Counted from the stretch's first letter, positions 10,480 through 20,152 are shown. The stretch is 64,000 bases of DNA from Roseomonas nitratireducens (GCF_017813355.1 NZ_JAGIYZ010000023.1:1-64000); one strand, 5' to 3'. The notes: generated from the sequence alone by a model not told the origin. Made by a program: numbers and translations.

Positions 10480-10514
10480 CGCTTTCTTTGCCCGGCCCGT
10501 GCGAAACGGGTGGG

Positions 10515-11330
10515 ATGGTCCTTTCCCTTACCCAGGTGCAGGCGCTGTTCGGCGCGCAGGCGTCCGGGGCATCGTCGTCCGGCAACGCCGCGGCGGCGAT
10601 CCCGGCGCTGAAGCGCGTGACGGAAGCCGGTGCCGAGGCCAAGGGCATGGCGCAGGAGCGCAAGGACCCGGTCACGCTGACGACGCTCGCGCAGTTCCGC
10701 CGGGCGCTCGACAAGGCCGACACGATCGAGAAGGCGCTGCAGGACCCGCGCATCCTGCAGGTGCTGATGCCGGCGTTGGGCCTGCCGGACCAGGCGGGCA
10801 ACCCCGGCATGGTGCGGCGGGCGCTGCTCTCCGATCCGTCCGATCCGAAGGGCGTGGCGGCGCAGCTCGGATCCTCCTGGAAGGCGGCCGCGCAGACGCT
10901 GGGCGCCTGGGAGAAGGGGATGGACGCGTTGCGCGACCCGGCGATGGTGCAGCGCCTGTCCGATGCCTTCGTGAAGTACCAGTACCGGCTCGGGTTGAAC
11001 GAGCAGCAGCCGGGCCTGGCCGACGCGCTCTACTTCCTGGAATCGGCCCGCAACGCGAAGGATGTCTTCGGCGTGCTGGGCGATTCCGTGATCCGGCGCG
11101 TGGTGACCGGCGCGCTCGGCCTGCCCGACCAGATGGCGATCCAGTCGGTGGAAACCCAGGGCCGCGCCGTGACGTCGCGCATGAAGCTCGAGACGCTCCA
11201 GGACGACAGGGCGGTGCGGAAGCTCGCGGAACGCTACCTGATCGTCGCGGCGAACAAGGCGGCGGAATCGCAGGCGGCGCAGGCGAGCGACCCGATGTCG
11301 GTCATCACGGGCCTGTCGATCCGGGCTTGA
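10515..11330 (+). CDS. DUF1217 family protein (flagellum-associated family)
   Basis: The 271-residue product matches the pattern I know for DUF1217. It is helical, with paired segments around LPDQAGNPGMVRRALLSDPS and LPDQMAIQSVETQGRAVTSR, and a final Ala/Glu-rich helix. In other alphaproteobacteria this family often sits in flagellar clusters, sometimes annotated as FlgF-like, but its molecular role is unclear to me. No flagellar gene is within this window. The ATG at 10515 is used; a TTG at 10488 is possible but has no ribosome site. It follows thiD by 35 bases on the same strand, so they may share a transcript. Confidence 0.75.
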   Translation: MVLSLTQVQALFGAQASGASSSGNAAAAIPALKRVTEAGAEAKGMAQERKDPVTLTTLAQFRRALDKADTIEKALQDPRILQVLMPALGLPDQAGNPGMVRRALLSDPSDPKGVAAQLGSSWKAAAQTLGAWEKGMDALRDPAMVQRLSDAFVKYQYRLGLNEQQPGLADALYFLESARNAKDVFGVLGDSVIRRVVTGALGLPDQMAIQSVETQGRAVTSRMKLETLQDDRAVRKLAERYLIVAANKAAESQAAQASDPMSVITGLSIRA

Positions 11331-11341
11331 TCGGCGGCCCC

Positions 11342-11414
11342 GCCCGGGCGTAACCCTTCCCCCGGGCCACGTCCCCCCACCGGGACGCATCCGCTTCTGG
11401 AAGGGAGCATCCGC
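11342..11414 (+). promoter_or_regulatory. Structured leader before serC (candidate serC RNA motif)
   Basis: The 84 bases before serC hold GCCCGGG (11342-11348) facing CCCGGGC (11361-11367), and a direct repeat GCATCCGC at 11387-11394 and 11407-11414. The second copy ends at the ATG and lies just after the ribosome site AAGGGAG. Alphaproteobacterial serC-serA operons are known to carry a conserved 5' RNA element (the Rfam serC motif, reported by Corbino and colleagues). The position and the repeats fit, but I cannot test the covariance model by eye. Confidence 0.3.
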
Positions 11415-12593
11415 ATGGCGATCGCCGCTGCGAAGCCGGGCATCCGCCCGGCCAATCCCCGTTTCTCGTCCGGTCCCTGTGCCAAGCGCCCCGGCTGGTC
11501 GCTCGCCGCGCTCGAAGGCGCGATGCTGGGCCGCAGCCATCGCGCCAAGGACCCCAAGGCGCGCCTCGCCGAGGCGATCGACCGGTCCAAGGCCATCCTC
11601 GGCATGCCGGCCGATTGGCGGCTCGGCATCGTGCCGGCTTCCGACACGGGCGCGGTCGAGATGGCGATGTGGTCGCTGCTCGGCGCGCGGGGCGTCGATG
11701 TGCTGGCCTGGGAGTCCTTCTCGAAGGATTGGGCGACGGATGCGCTGAAGCAGCTGAAGCTGAAGGACGTCCGCGTGATCGAGGCGCCCTATGGGCGGCT
11801 GCCGGATCTCTCGCAGGTGGATGCGGCTGCGCGCGACGTGGTGTTCGTCTGGAACGGCACGACGTCCGGCGTGCGGCTGCCGAACGCGGACTTCATCCCG
11901 CTGCAGCGCGAGGGGCTCGCCATCTGCGACGCGACCAGCGCGGCCTTCGCGATGGCGTTGCCGTGGGAGCGGCTCGATGTTGTCACCTGGTCCTGGCAGA
12001 AGGTGCTGGGTGGTGAGGCCGCGCACGGGATGCTCGCGCTGTCGCCCCGCGCCGTCGCACGGCTCGAATCCTATTCGCCGCCCTGGCCGATGCCGAAAAT
12101 CTTCAGGATGACCAAGGGCGGGAAGCTGAACGAGGGCATCTTCAAGGGCGAGACGATCAACACCCCGTCCATGCTCTGCGTCGAGGATGCCATCGACGGG
12201 CTGCGCTGGGCGGAAGGCGTCGGCGGGCTCAAGGGGCTGGTCGCGCGGTCGGAGGCGAACCTCGCCGCCATCGCGCGCTGGGTCGCGGCGAAGCCGGGCT
12301 TCGACTTCCTGGCGGAAGACCCCGCCACGCGGTCCTGCACCTCGATCTGCCTGACCATCACCGCGCCCTGGTTCACCGCGATGGGGGCGGAGGCGCAGGC
12401 GGCCGCGGCGAAGAAGATCGCCTCGCTGCTCGAGAAGGAAGGTGTGGCGCTCGACGCCGGCGCCTATCGCGACGCGCCGCCGGGCCTGCGCATCTGGGGT
12501 GGGGCGACGGTCGAGACCGCGGATATCGAGGCGCTGCTGCCCTGGCTCGACTGGGCACTCGCGACCGTCGCCGCCGAGATCGTGGTGGCCTGA
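11415..12593 (+). CDS. serC: Phosphoserine aminotransferase
   Basis: PLP enzyme that turns 3-phosphohydroxypyruvate into phosphoserine. The 392-residue product has the opening [17 protein letters not shown] and the cofactor region [12 protein letters not shown]. The Schiff-base lysine is expected at Lys196 in [18 protein letters not shown]. It resembles the alphaproteobacterial/archaeal type rather than the E. coli one. The ATG follows AAGGGAGCATCCGC, a good ribosome site. serA begins one base after its stop, so the two form a serine operon. Confidence 0.95.
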   Translation: MAIAAAKPGIRPANPRFSSGPCAKRPGWSLAALEGAMLGRSHRAKDPKARLAEAIDRSKAILGMPADWRLGIVPASDTGAVEMAMWSLLGARGVDVLAWESFSKDWATDALKQLKLKDVRVIEAPYGRLPDLSQVDAAARDVVFVWNGTTSGVRLPNADFIPLQREGLAICDATSAAFAMALPWERLDVVTWSWQKVLGGEAAHGMLALSPRAVARLESYSPPWPMPKIFRMTKGGKLNEGIFKGETINTPSMLCVEDAIDGLRWAEGVGGLKGLVARSEANLAAIARWVAAKPGFDFLAEDPATRSCTSICLTITAPWFTAMGAEAQAAAAKKIASLLEKEGVALDAGAYRDAPPGLRIWGGATVETADIEALLPWLDWALATVAAEIVVA

Positions 12594-12594
12594 G

Positions 12595-14181
12595 ATGCCG
12601 AAGGTCCTGATCTCCGACAAGCTCAGCCCGGCCGCGGTGCAGATCTTCCGCGACCGCGGCATCGAGGTGGACTTCAAGCCGGGGCTCTCCCCGGCCGATC
12701 TCCGCGCCATCATCGCGCCCTATGACGGGCTCGCGGTGCGCTCGGCCACCAAGGTGACGCGCGAACTGCTGGATGTCGCGCCGAACCTCAAGGTGGTTGG
12801 CCGCGCCGGCATCGGCGTGGACAATGTGGACGTGACGAGTGCGACCGCGCGCGGCGTCGTGGTGATGAACACGCCCTTCGGCAACGCCATCACCACGGCC
12901 GAGCACGCGATCGCCATGATGTTCGCGCTCGCCCGCCAGATCCCCGAGGCGAGTGCCTCCACCAAGGCCGGCAAGTGGGAGAAGAACCGCTTCATGGGGG
13001 TCGAGCTGACCGGCAAGGTGCTCGGCCTGATCGGCTGCGGGAACATCGGCTCGATCGTCGCGGACCGCGCGCTCGGGCTGAAGATGAAGGTGATCGCCTA
13101 TGATCCCTTCCTGTCGGAGAAGCGCGCGGTCGAGATCGGCGTGGAGAAGGTGGAACTCGACGCGCTGATCGCGCGCGCGGACATCGTCACGCTGCACACG
13201 CCGCTGACCGAGCAGACGCGCAACATCCTCGGCCGTGACGCGCTGTTCCGGCTGAAGAAGGGCGCGCGGCTGATCAACTGCGCCCGCGGCGGGCTGGTGG
13301 ACGAGGCGGCGCTGGCCGAGGCGCTGACGTCAGGCCATCTCGCAGGCGCCGCGCTCGACGTGTTCGAGACGGAGCCCGCGACGGACAGCCCCCTGTTCGG
13401 GCTGGAGAACGTGGTCTGCACCCCGCATCTGGGTGCCGCGACGGCCGAGGCGCAGGAGAATGTCGCACTTCAGGTGGCCGACCAGATGGCGGACTTCCTG
13501 CTGACCGGCGCGGTGTCCAACGCCATCAACATGCCGTCCGTGACGGCGGAGGAAGCGCCGCGCCTCAAGCCCTACATGGAACTTGCCCGCCTGCTCGGCG
13601 CCATGGCCGGCCAACTGACCGCGGCGCAGGACGGCGCGATCAAGGCGATCCGCGTGGAATACGAGGGCCATGCGGCGGAACTGAACCATCGCCCGCTGAC
13701 CGCCGCGGCCCTCGCCGGCGTGCTGACGCCGCTGATGGGCGCGGTGAACATGGTCAATGCGCCCGTGCTGGCGAAGCAGCGCGGCATCGACGTGGCCGAG
13801 ACGACGCTCGAGCGCAGCGGCGAATACCAGACGCTGGTCCGGCTGACGGTGGTGACGGACAAGTACGAAAAGTCGATCGCCGGCACGCTGCTGGCGGAAA
13901 ACCGCCCGCGCCTGGTCGAGATCAAGGGCATCGCGGTCGAGGCCGACTTCGCCCCGCACATGCTCTACGTGACGAACCAGGACAAGCCCGGCTTCATCGG
14001 CCGCTTCGGCACGGCGCTGGCGGAAGCCGGCATCAACATCGCGACCTTCCACCTGGGCCGCTCGGCCCCCGGGGGCGATGCGATCTGCCTGGTGGGCCTG
14101 GACGGGCCGATGCCTGAACCAGTGCTCAGCGGCGTGCGGAAGCTGCCGCTGGTGGTGCAGGCGACCTCGCTCGCCTTCTGA
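12595..14181 (+). CDS. serA: D-3-phosphoglycerate dehydrogenase
   Basis: NAD-dependent first enzyme of serine synthesis. The 528-residue product is the long form. A catalytic and Rossmann part (about 1-310) holds GRAGIGVDNVD, the dinucleotide motif GLIGCGNIGSIVA, RLINCARGGLVDE and the His-containing TPHLGAATAEAQENVA. An intervening domain (about 315-450) precedes a C-terminal ACT domain (about 455-528: DKPGFIGRFGTALAEAGINI), which usually gives serine feedback. The start is one base after the serC stop; GCCTGAG supplies weak ribosome complementarity, so coupling is likely. The gene ends six bases from a convergent small gene. Confidence 0.97.
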   Translation: MPKVLISDKLSPAAVQIFRDRGIEVDFKPGLSPADLRAIIAPYDGLAVRSATKVTRELLDVAPNLKVVGRAGIGVDNVDVTSATARGVVVMNTPFGNAITTAEHAIAMMFALARQIPEASASTKAGKWEKNRFMGVELTGKVLGLIGCGNIGSIVADRALGLKMKVIAYDPFLSEKRAVEIGVEKVELDALIARADIVTLHTPLTEQTRNILGRDALFRLKKGARLINCARGGLVDEAALAEALTSGHLAGAALDVFETEPATDSPLFGLENVVCTPHLGAATAEAQENVALQVADQMADFLLTGAVSNAINMPSVTAEEAPRLKPYMELARLLGAMAGQLTAAQDGAIKAIRVEYEGHAAELNHRPLTAAALAGVLTPLMGAVNMVNAPVLAKQRGIDVAETTLERSGEYQTLVRLTVVTDKYEKSIAGTLLAENRPRLVEIKGIAVEADFAPHMLYVTNQDKPGFIGRFGTALAEAGINIATFHLGRSAPGGDAICLVGLDGPMPEPVLSGVRKLPLVVQATSLAF

Positions 14182-14187
14182 CCGGCG

Positions 14188-14331
14188 TCAGAAGAAGGCG
14201 GCCAGCAGCGCCATGAAGCCGCCCCACATGGGCAGCGCGATCACGGTCGCGTTGACCCAGGCGCGGCCGGGGTCCTCCTCGTGCCGCGCCTCGTCGGCGG
14301 GCAGGATGGCGTTGGCGGTGACCTCGGACAT
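14188..14331 (-). CDS. 47-residue single-pass membrane protein, unknown
   Basis: A short gene tucked between serA and speE. The product has 47 residues: a charged N-terminal half with EARHEEDPGRAW, then one predicted membrane helix (NATVIALPMWGGFMALLAAF, residues 27-46) ending in FF. GGAGGTG stands four to five bases before the ATG, a strong Shine-Dalgarno match, and codon use looks like the neighbours. It converges on serA with six bases between the stops and diverges from speE. I do not recognise the family. The ribosome site and the clean helix are my reasons for calling it real. Confidence 0.65.
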   Translation of the reverse strand: MSEVTANAILPADEARHEEDPGRAWVNATVIALPMWGGFMALLAAFF

Positions 14332-14391
14332 GACACCTCCGCTCGTGACCGGCATGATCCTTCCCCTAGATTGCGGCAGGATCGTTGAGGG

Positions 14392-15333
14392 ATGGTGAAC
14401 ACGACGCGGCCGGCCGCCCGGCCCGACCCCGGCAACTGGACGCACAACCCCCGCCGCGTCGCGCCCCGCGCGATCTTCGAGGAGGATGCCTCCTGGCCCG
14501 AGGGCCATTGGTACGAGGTCGCGGCCACGATCTTCGAGACCGAGACCGAGGAGCAGGAGGTCCGCATCCTCGAGACGGTCGAATACGGCCGCATCCTCGT
14601 CCTGGACGGCCACCTGCAATCGGCCGAGGAGGACGAGGCGATCTACCACGAGGCGCTGGTCCAGCCCGCCATGCTGCTGCACCCCGCGCCGCGGAGCGTC
14701 CTCATCATCGGCGGCGGGGAAGGGGCCACGGCGCGGGAGGCGCTGAAGCATCCCTCCGTCACGCGCGTCGTCATGGTCGACATCGACGGGGAACTCGTCG
14801 ACATCTGCCGCGAGCACCTGCCCACCTGGCACCGCGGCGCCTTCGAGGATCCGCGGCTGGAACTCGTCATCGGCGACGGGCTCGACTACGTCGCGGGCGG
14901 GGAGGAGCGTTTCGACATCGTCATCCTCGACCTGGTCGACGCCTTCGAGGACGGCCCGTCCGAGGCGCTCTTCGCCGAGGGCTTCTTCCGCGACGTGAAG
15001 CGGCGCCTCGCCCCGGGCGGGATGCTGGCGGTGCAGGCGATGGAGCTGAACCCGAACGGCGTCGAGGACCATGCCGTGGTGCGGCGGAACCTTCGCCCGG
15101 TCTTCGCCCACCTCGCCTCCTATTCCACCATGGTGCCCTCGTTCTGGAGCGAATGGGGCTTCCTGCTGGCGAGCGACGGGCAGGACCCCGCCGGCCTGTC
15201 GCCGGAGGAGGCGGATGCGCGCATCGCCGCGCGCGGGCTGGACCTCAAGGCGATCGACGGGGCGACGCTGCTGCGGATGCGGACGCTGTCGAAGCCGGTG
15301 CGGACCCTGCTCGCCGCCGCGGGCGCGCCATGA
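14392..15333 (+). CDS. speE: Polyamine aminopropyltransferase (spermidine synthase)
   Basis: Transfers an aminopropyl group from decarboxylated SAM to putrescine or a related amine. The 313-residue product has the N-terminal beta domain with RILVLDGHLQSAEEDEAIYHE, the Rossmann motif LIIGGGEGATAREAL (GGGEG at 107-111) and VDIDGELVDICREHL. The acidic catalytic loop ILDLVDAFEDGP (Asp180 and Asp183) differs slightly from the usual DxTDP. The C-terminal tail is longer than in E. coli SpeE. It is 24 kb away from the other polyamine genes, and no speD is in the window, so the aminopropyl donor source and the exact product are open. Confidence 0.88.
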   Translation: MVNTTRPAARPDPGNWTHNPRRVAPRAIFEEDASWPEGHWYEVAATIFETETEEQEVRILETVEYGRILVLDGHLQSAEEDEAIYHEALVQPAMLLHPAPRSVLIIGGGEGATAREALKHPSVTRVVMVDIDGELVDICREHLPTWHRGAFEDPRLELVIGDGLDYVAGGEERFDIVILDLVDAFEDGPSEALFAEGFFRDVKRRLAPGGMLAVQAMELNPNGVEDHAVVRRNLRPVFAHLASYSTMVPSFWSEWGFLLASDGQDPAGLSPEEADARIAARGLDLKAIDGATLLRMRTLSKPVRTLLAAAGAP

Positions 15334-15385
15334 TGGCCGCGGGGGTTGCCCCGGGCGGGCGCCCCTGCCACACCCTCCGCCGGCC

Positions 15386-16525
15386 ATGACCGACGACCTG
15401 CCCAACCCGGCGCTGCTGCCCGCCGGCCTCGCCGACCTCCTGCCGCCCGAGGCGGAGCGCGAGGCCGCGCTCGTCGAGGCGATGATGGCCGTCTTCGCCG
15501 CCCATGGGTATGAGCGGGTGAAGCCGCCCCTGCTGGAATTCGAGGACAGCCTGCTGGCCGGTTCCGGCGCCGCCGTGGCGGAACAGACCTTCCGCCTGAT
15601 GGACCCGGTCAGCCAGCGCATGATGGGGCTGCGCGCGGACACCACGCCGCAGGTCGCGCGCATCGCGGCCACGCGGCTGGCGCAGGATCAGCGGCCGCTG
15701 CGCCTGTGCTACGCCGGGCAGGTGCTGCGGGTGCGCGGCACGCAGCTCGCCCCCTCCCGCCAATTGCCGCAGGCCGGCGTCGAGCTGATCGGCGGCGCCG
15801 CGCCCGCGGCCGATGCCGAGGTCGCGCTGGTGGCGGTCGAGGCGCTGGCCGCGGTGGGCGTGGCGGATGTCAGCCTGGACGTCACGCTGCCCACGCTGGT
15901 GCCGGCGCTGATGGAAGCCGCCGGCGTCGCGCCGCCGCTGCGCCAGGCGCTGGCGCGCGCGCTGGATCGCAAGGACAGCGCGGATGTGACGTCCATCGCG
16001 CAGCGGGAAGGCGGCGTGCTCGCCGCGCTGCCGGCGCTGATGGCCGCGACCGGCCCGGCCGATGGCGCGCTGGCGGCGCTGGAAGCGGCGGAGCTTCCGC
16101 CCACGGCGCGCGCCATCGCCGAGAACGCGGCCTCCGTGCTCGCCGCCATCCGCGGCCTCGCGCCGGCGCTGCGCATCACGCTCGACCCGGTCGAGTTCCG
16201 CGGCTTCCGCTACCACACCGGCGTCGCCTTCACGCTGTACGGGCCGGGCATGTCGGGCGAACTCGCGCGCGGCGGGCGCTACCTGTCGCAGAACGACGAG
16301 CCGGCGACGGGGATGTCGCTCTATCCGGACGCGGTGCTGCGCGCCGCCCCGGTCGCGGCGCCGCGGCCGCGGCTGTTCGTGCCGCTCGGCGCGGATGGCG
16401 CGCGCTTCCGCGCGCAGGGCTTCGCGACCGTCGCGGCGCTGGCGCCGGAGGACACGCCGCTGCGCCTGCGCTGCACCCATGAACTGAAGGACGGCGCGGC
16501 CGTCCCCATCGCTGCGAAGGACTGA
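15386..16525 (+). CDS. hisZ: ATP phosphoribosyltransferase regulatory subunit HisZ
   Basis: Regulatory partner needed by the short form of HisG in the first step of histidine synthesis. The 379-residue product is a HisRS-like class II fold without the anticodon domain. LLPPEAEREAALVEAMMAVF, then FEDSLLAGSG, then the motif 2-like MGLRADTTPQVARIAATRL and LCYAGQVLRV match HisZ, and YHTGVAFTLYGPG is the motif 3 region. The lack of tRNA-binding parts separates it from HisS. The ATG at 15386 is chosen from the family start. purA follows six bases after the stop, the usual alphaproteobacterial hisZ-purA pair. hisG is not in this window. Confidence 0.93.
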   Translation: MTDDLPNPALLPAGLADLLPPEAEREAALVEAMMAVFAAHGYERVKPPLLEFEDSLLAGSGAAVAEQTFRLMDPVSQRMMGLRADTTPQVARIAATRLAQDQRPLRLCYAGQVLRVRGTQLAPSRQLPQAGVELIGGAAPAADAEVALVAVEALAAVGVADVSLDVTLPTLVPALMEAAGVAPPLRQALARALDRKDSADVTSIAQREGGVLAALPALMAATGPADGALAALEAAELPPTARAIAENAASVLAAIRGLAPALRITLDPVEFRGFRYHTGVAFTLYGPGMSGELARGGRYLSQNDEPATGMSLYPDAVLRAAPVAAPRPRLFVPLGADGARFRAQGFATVAALAPEDTPLRLRCTHELKDGAAVPIAAKD

Positions 16526-16531
16526 CCTGCC

Positions 16532-17821
16532 ATGGCCAATGTCGCCGTGATCGGCGCCCAATGGGGCGACGAGGGCAAGGGGAAGGTGGTGGACTGGCTC
16601 GCCTCCCGCGCCGACATCGTCGTCCGCTTCCAGGGCGGCCACAATGCCGGCCACACGCTGGTGGTCGGCGACCAGACCTACAAGCTCAGCCTGCTGCCCT
16701 CGGGCGTGGTGCGCGGCAAGCTCGGCATCATCGGCAATGGTGTGGTGCTCGACCCGCAGGCGCTGCTCAGCGAGATCGACAAGGTCACCGCGCAGGGGCT
16801 GAAGGTCGGGCCCGACAACCTGCGCATCGCCGAGAACGTGCCGCTGATCCTGCCGCTGCACCCCGCGCTCGACCGCGCGAGGGAGACGGCGCGCGGCCAG
16901 GACAAGATCGGCACGACGGGCCGCGGCATCGGCCCGGCCTATGAGGACAAGGTCGGCCGCCGCTCCATCCGCCTGTGCGACCTCGCCGAGCCCGAGACGC
17001 TGAGCGCCAAGCTCGACGAATTGCTGCTGCACCACAATTCGCTGCTGCGCGGCCTCGGCGCGCCGGAATTCCCGAAGAAGGAACTGCTCGACGGCCTTCT
17101 CGCGCTTGCGCCCAAGCTGCTGCCCTATGCCGACACGGTGTGGGAACGCCTCGACGACGCGCGCCAGGCGGGCAAGCGCGTGCTGTTCGAGGGCGCGCAG
17201 GCGGTGATGCTTGACGTCGACCACGGCACCTACCCCTATGTCACCAGCAGCAACACGGTCGCGGGCAGCGCCGCGGCGGGTGCGGGCGTGGGGCCGGATG
17301 CGATCGGCTTCGTGCTCGGCATCGCCAAGGCCTACGCCACGCGCGTCGGCTCCGGCCCTTTCCCGTCGGAACTGCATGACGAGACCGGCCGGCTGCTCGG
17401 CGAACGCGGGCACGAATTCGGCACCGTCACCGGCCGCCCGCGCCGCTGCGGCTGGTTCGATGCCTGCATGGTGCGCCAGGCGGTGAAGGTCGGCGGCGTG
17501 AAGGGCCTGGTGCTGACCAAGCTCGACGTGCTGGACGGCCTGCCGGAACTGAAGATCTGCACCGGCTACCGCATCCATGGCGAGGTGGTGAAGCGCCTGC
17601 CGGCCGCCTTCCGCGCCCAGGCCGCGGCCGAGCCGATCTTCGAGACGATGCAGGGCTGGTCGGGTTCGACGCGCGGCGCGCGGTCCTACGCGGAACTTCC
17701 CGCCGAGGCGGTGAAGTATGTCCGCCGGATCGAGGAGCTGGTGGAGGCGCCGATCGTGCTGCTGTCCACCAGCCCGGAGCGCGACGACACCATCATGATG
17801 CGCGACCCCTTCGCGGGGTGA
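16532..17821 (+). CDS. purA: Adenylosuccinate synthetase
   Basis: GTP-dependent enzyme joining IMP and aspartate on the way to AMP. The 429-residue product has the P-loop-like [17 protein letters not shown] (8-24), [29 protein letters not shown], the IMP-site [40 protein letters not shown] and [10 protein letters not shown]. Length and motifs are fully normal. It is six bases downstream of hisZ and two to four bases upstream of the ABC-F gene, so the three are likely one operon. Confidence 0.98.
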   Translation: MANVAVIGAQWGDEGKGKVVDWLASRADIVVRFQGGHNAGHTLVVGDQTYKLSLLPSGVVRGKLGIIGNGVVLDPQALLSEIDKVTAQGLKVGPDNLRIAENVPLILPLHPALDRARETARGQDKIGTTGRGIGPAYEDKVGRRSIRLCDLAEPETLSAKLDELLLHHNSLLRGLGAPEFPKKELLDGLLALAPKLLPYADTVWERLDDARQAGKRVLFEGAQAVMLDVDHGTYPYVTSSNTVAGSAAAGAGVGPDAIGFVLGIAKAYATRVGSGPFPSELHDETGRLLGERGHEFGTVTGRPRRCGWFDACMVRQAVKVGGVKGLVLTKLDVLDGLPELKICTGYRIHGEVVKRLPAAFRAQAAAEPIFETMQGWSGSTRGARSYAELPAEAVKYVRRIEELVEAPIVLLSTSPERDDTIMMRDPFAG

Positions 17822-17825
17822 TGTG

Positions 17826-19643
17826 ATGGCGGCCCCGCCGCTCCTTCTCCTCACCGACATCGCGCACGGCTTCGGCAGCCTGCGGCTGCTCGATGGCGCC
17901 TCGCTGTCCGTCGCCCCCGGCGAAAGGCTGGCGCTGGTCGGCCGCAACGGCTCGGGCAAGTCCACGCTGCTCAAGGTCGCGGCCGGGCTGATCGAGCCGG
18001 AGGGCGGGACGCGCTTCCTCCAGCCCGGTGCGACGCTGCGCTACCTGGAACAGGAGCCAGACCTCTCGGCCTTCCCGCGCGTGATCGACTACGTGCTGGC
18101 GGGCCTCGGCCCAGCCGACGATGCATACCGCGCGCGCGCGCTGCTGGCCGATCTCGGCATGAGCGGTGAGGAAGCGCCGGCCGCGCTCTCGGGCGGCGAA
18201 TCCCGCCGCGCCGCGCTCGCCCGCGCGCTCGCGCCCGCGCCGGACATCCTGCTGCTGGACGAGCCGACCAACCACCTCGATCTCCCGGCCATCGAGTGGC
18301 TCGAGGCGGAACTGGCATCGCTTTCGACCGCGCTCGTGCTGATCAGCCACGACCGCCGGTTCCTCGAGCGCCTGTCGCGCGCCATGGTCTGGCTCGACCG
18401 AGGTGCCACGCGGCGGCTCGAGCGTGGCTTCGCCCATTTCGAGGAATGGCGCGACCAGGTGCTGGAGGAGGAGGAGCGCGACGCGCACAAGCTTGCCCGC
18501 AAGATCGTGCGGGAGGAGCATTGGCTGCGCTACGGCGTCACCGCCCGGCGCAAGCGCAATGTCCGGCGGCTGGAGAACCTGCACGCGCTGCGCGCCAAGC
18601 GCCGCGAACGCGTCGCCGCGCCCGGGCGCGTGACCATGGCGGCGTCGGAAGGGGCGGGGTCGGGCAACCTCGTCATCGCCGCCGACAACATCACCAAGGC
18701 CTTCGGGGACCGGGTGGTGGTGCGCGATGTCTCCACGCGCATCATCCGCGGCGACCGCGTCGGCATCGTCGGGCCGAACGGGGCGGGCAAGACGACGCTG
18801 CTCAACATGCTGACCGGGGTGCTGGCGCCCGACAGCGGCGAGGTGCGGCTCGGCACCGGCCTGTCCATGGTCGGGCTCGACCAGCGGCGCGCCGCGCTCG
18901 ATCCGACGATGACGCTGTCCGCGGCGCTGACCGAAGGGCGCGGCGACCAGGTCTTCGTCAACGGCCAGCCGCGCCACGTCATCGGCTACATGAAGGACTT
19001 CCTGTTCACGCCGGACCAGGCGCGCACGCCGCTCTCCGCGCTGTCGGGGGGGGAGCGCGGGCGGCTGATGCTCGCCCGCGCCTTCGCGCAGCCCTCGAAC
19101 CTGCTGGTGCTGGACGAGCCGACCAACGACCTCGACCTCGAGACTCTCGACCTGCTGCAGGAACTCGTGGCCGACTATGCCGGCACGGTGCTGCTCGTCA
19201 GCCATGACCGCGACTTCCTCGACCGCACGATCACCAGCGTGATCGCCTGGGAAGGGGAAGGGCGCTGGCAGGACTATGCCGGCGGCTATTCCGACATGGT
19301 CGCGCAGCGTGGCCACGGCGTGCGTGCCAGGGCGGCCGAGGCCGCCGCGAAGCAGCCCGCCGCGCCGAAGGCCGAAGCCGCGCCGCGCGCCGCCCCGCCC
19401 GCGCGCCGGCGGGGGCTGAACGCCAAGGACCAGCACGAGCTGAAGACGCTGCCCGCGCGCATGGAAGCGCTGGGGGCCGAGGTCGCGAAGCTCGAGGCCC
19501 GCGTCGCCGACAGCGCCTTCTACGCCCGCGACCCCGCGGGCTTCGCGAAGGCGACCGAGGCGCTGGCCGCCGCGCAGGCGTCGCTCGCGGCGGCCGAGGA
19601 ACGCTGGCTGGAACTCGAGATGCTGCGCGAGGAGGCGGGCTAG
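17826..19643 (+). CDS. ABC-F family ATPase (Uup-like)
   Basis: Soluble tandem ATPase of the ABC-F class; such proteins act on the ribosome rather than in transport. The 605-residue product has two nucleotide-binding domains. The first holds GRNGSGKSTLLKV, LSGGESRRAALARAL and LLLDEPTNHLDL; the second holds GPNGAGKTTLLNML, LSGGERGRLMLARAF and LVLDEPTNDLDLETL. An Arg/Lys-rich linker (LRYGVTARRKRNVRRLENLH) joins them. The C-terminal 110 residues form an Ala-rich segment and a coiled coil (ELKTLPARMEALGAEVAKLE), as in Uup. The ATG at 17826 or the overlapping GTG at 17823 could be used; both lie at the purA stop. Confidence 0.9.
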   Translation: MAAPPLLLLTDIAHGFGSLRLLDGASLSVAPGERLALVGRNGSGKSTLLKVAAGLIEPEGGTRFLQPGATLRYLEQEPDLSAFPRVIDYVLAGLGPADDAYRARALLADLGMSGEEAPAALSGGESRRAALARALAPAPDILLLDEPTNHLDLPAIEWLEAELASLSTALVLISHDRRFLERLSRAMVWLDRGATRRLERGFAHFEEWRDQVLEEEERDAHKLARKIVREEHWLRYGVTARRKRNVRRLENLHALRAKRRERVAAPGRVTMAASEGAGSGNLVIAADNITKAFGDRVVVRDVSTRIIRGDRVGIVGPNGAGKTTLLNMLTGVLAPDSGEVRLGTGLSMVGLDQRRAALDPTMTLSAALTEGRGDQVFVNGQPRHVIGYMKDFLFTPDQARTPLSALSGGERGRLMLARAFAQPSNLLVLDEPTNDLDLETLDLLQELVADYAGTVLLVSHDRDFLDRTITSVIAWEGEGRWQDYAGGYSDMVAQRGHGVRARAAEAAAKQPAAPKAEAAPRAAPPARRRGLNAKDQHELKTLPARMEALGAEVAKLEARVADSAFYARDPAGFAKATEALAAAQASLAAAEERWLELEMLREEAG

Positions 19644-20152
19644 CCCGCTTCGGCCAGCAGCGCGCCGAGGTCGAGCCGCCGCGTCACCATCGCGAGCCCG
19701 CCTGCCGCGTCGCGCGGCCAGTCCTCCGGCGCGCGGTCGCGATAGAGCTCGACGCCGTTGCCGTCCGCGTCGCGCAGGTAGATCGCTTCCGACACGCCGT
19801 GGTCGGACGCGCCTTCCAGCGGCCAGCCGGCGTCCAGCAGGCGCTTGAGCGCGCCGGCGAGCGCGCGCCGGTCGGGATAGACCAGTGCTACGTGGAACAG
19901 CCCCGTCGTGCCCGGCGGCGGCCAGGCGCCGCCCTTGCTCTCCCAGGTGTTGAGCGCGATGTGGTGGTGGTAGCCGCCGGCGGAGAGGAACACCGCCTGG
20001 TCGCCGTAGCGCTGCTGTTCCTCGAGCCCGATCACGTCGCGCCAGAAGGCGAGGGCGCGGTCGAGGTCGGCGACCTTCAGGTGCACATGGCCGATGCGCA
20101 CATCCGGGTGGATGGCGGCGCGGACGGGGCGTTCGGGCAGGGTGTCGGGCAT
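19640..20152 (-). CDS. VOC family protein (catechol 2,3-dioxygenase-like)
   Basis: A 170-residue vicinal-oxygen-chelate protein. It has paired beta-alpha-beta modules with likely metal ligands: His in IGHVHLKVADLDRAL, His in TTGLFHVALVYPDRRAL, and Glu in DADGNGVELYRDR. The spacing is that of ring-cleavage dioxygenase-like VOC proteins; the substrate cannot be read from sequence. The family tyrosine and the histidines in GGYHHHIALNTW are present. It converges on the ABC-F gene with a four-base overlap of the 3' ends and diverges from the flavoprotein at 20294. Confidence 0.82.
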   Translation of the reverse strand: MPDTLPERPVRAAIHPDVRIGHVHLKVADLDRALAFWRDVIGLEEQQRYGDQAVFLSAGGYHHHIALNTWESKGGAWPPPGTTGLFHVALVYPDRRALAGALKRLLDAGWPLEGASDHGVSEAIYLRDADGNGVELYRDRAPEDWPRDAAGGLAMVTRRLDLGALLAEAG

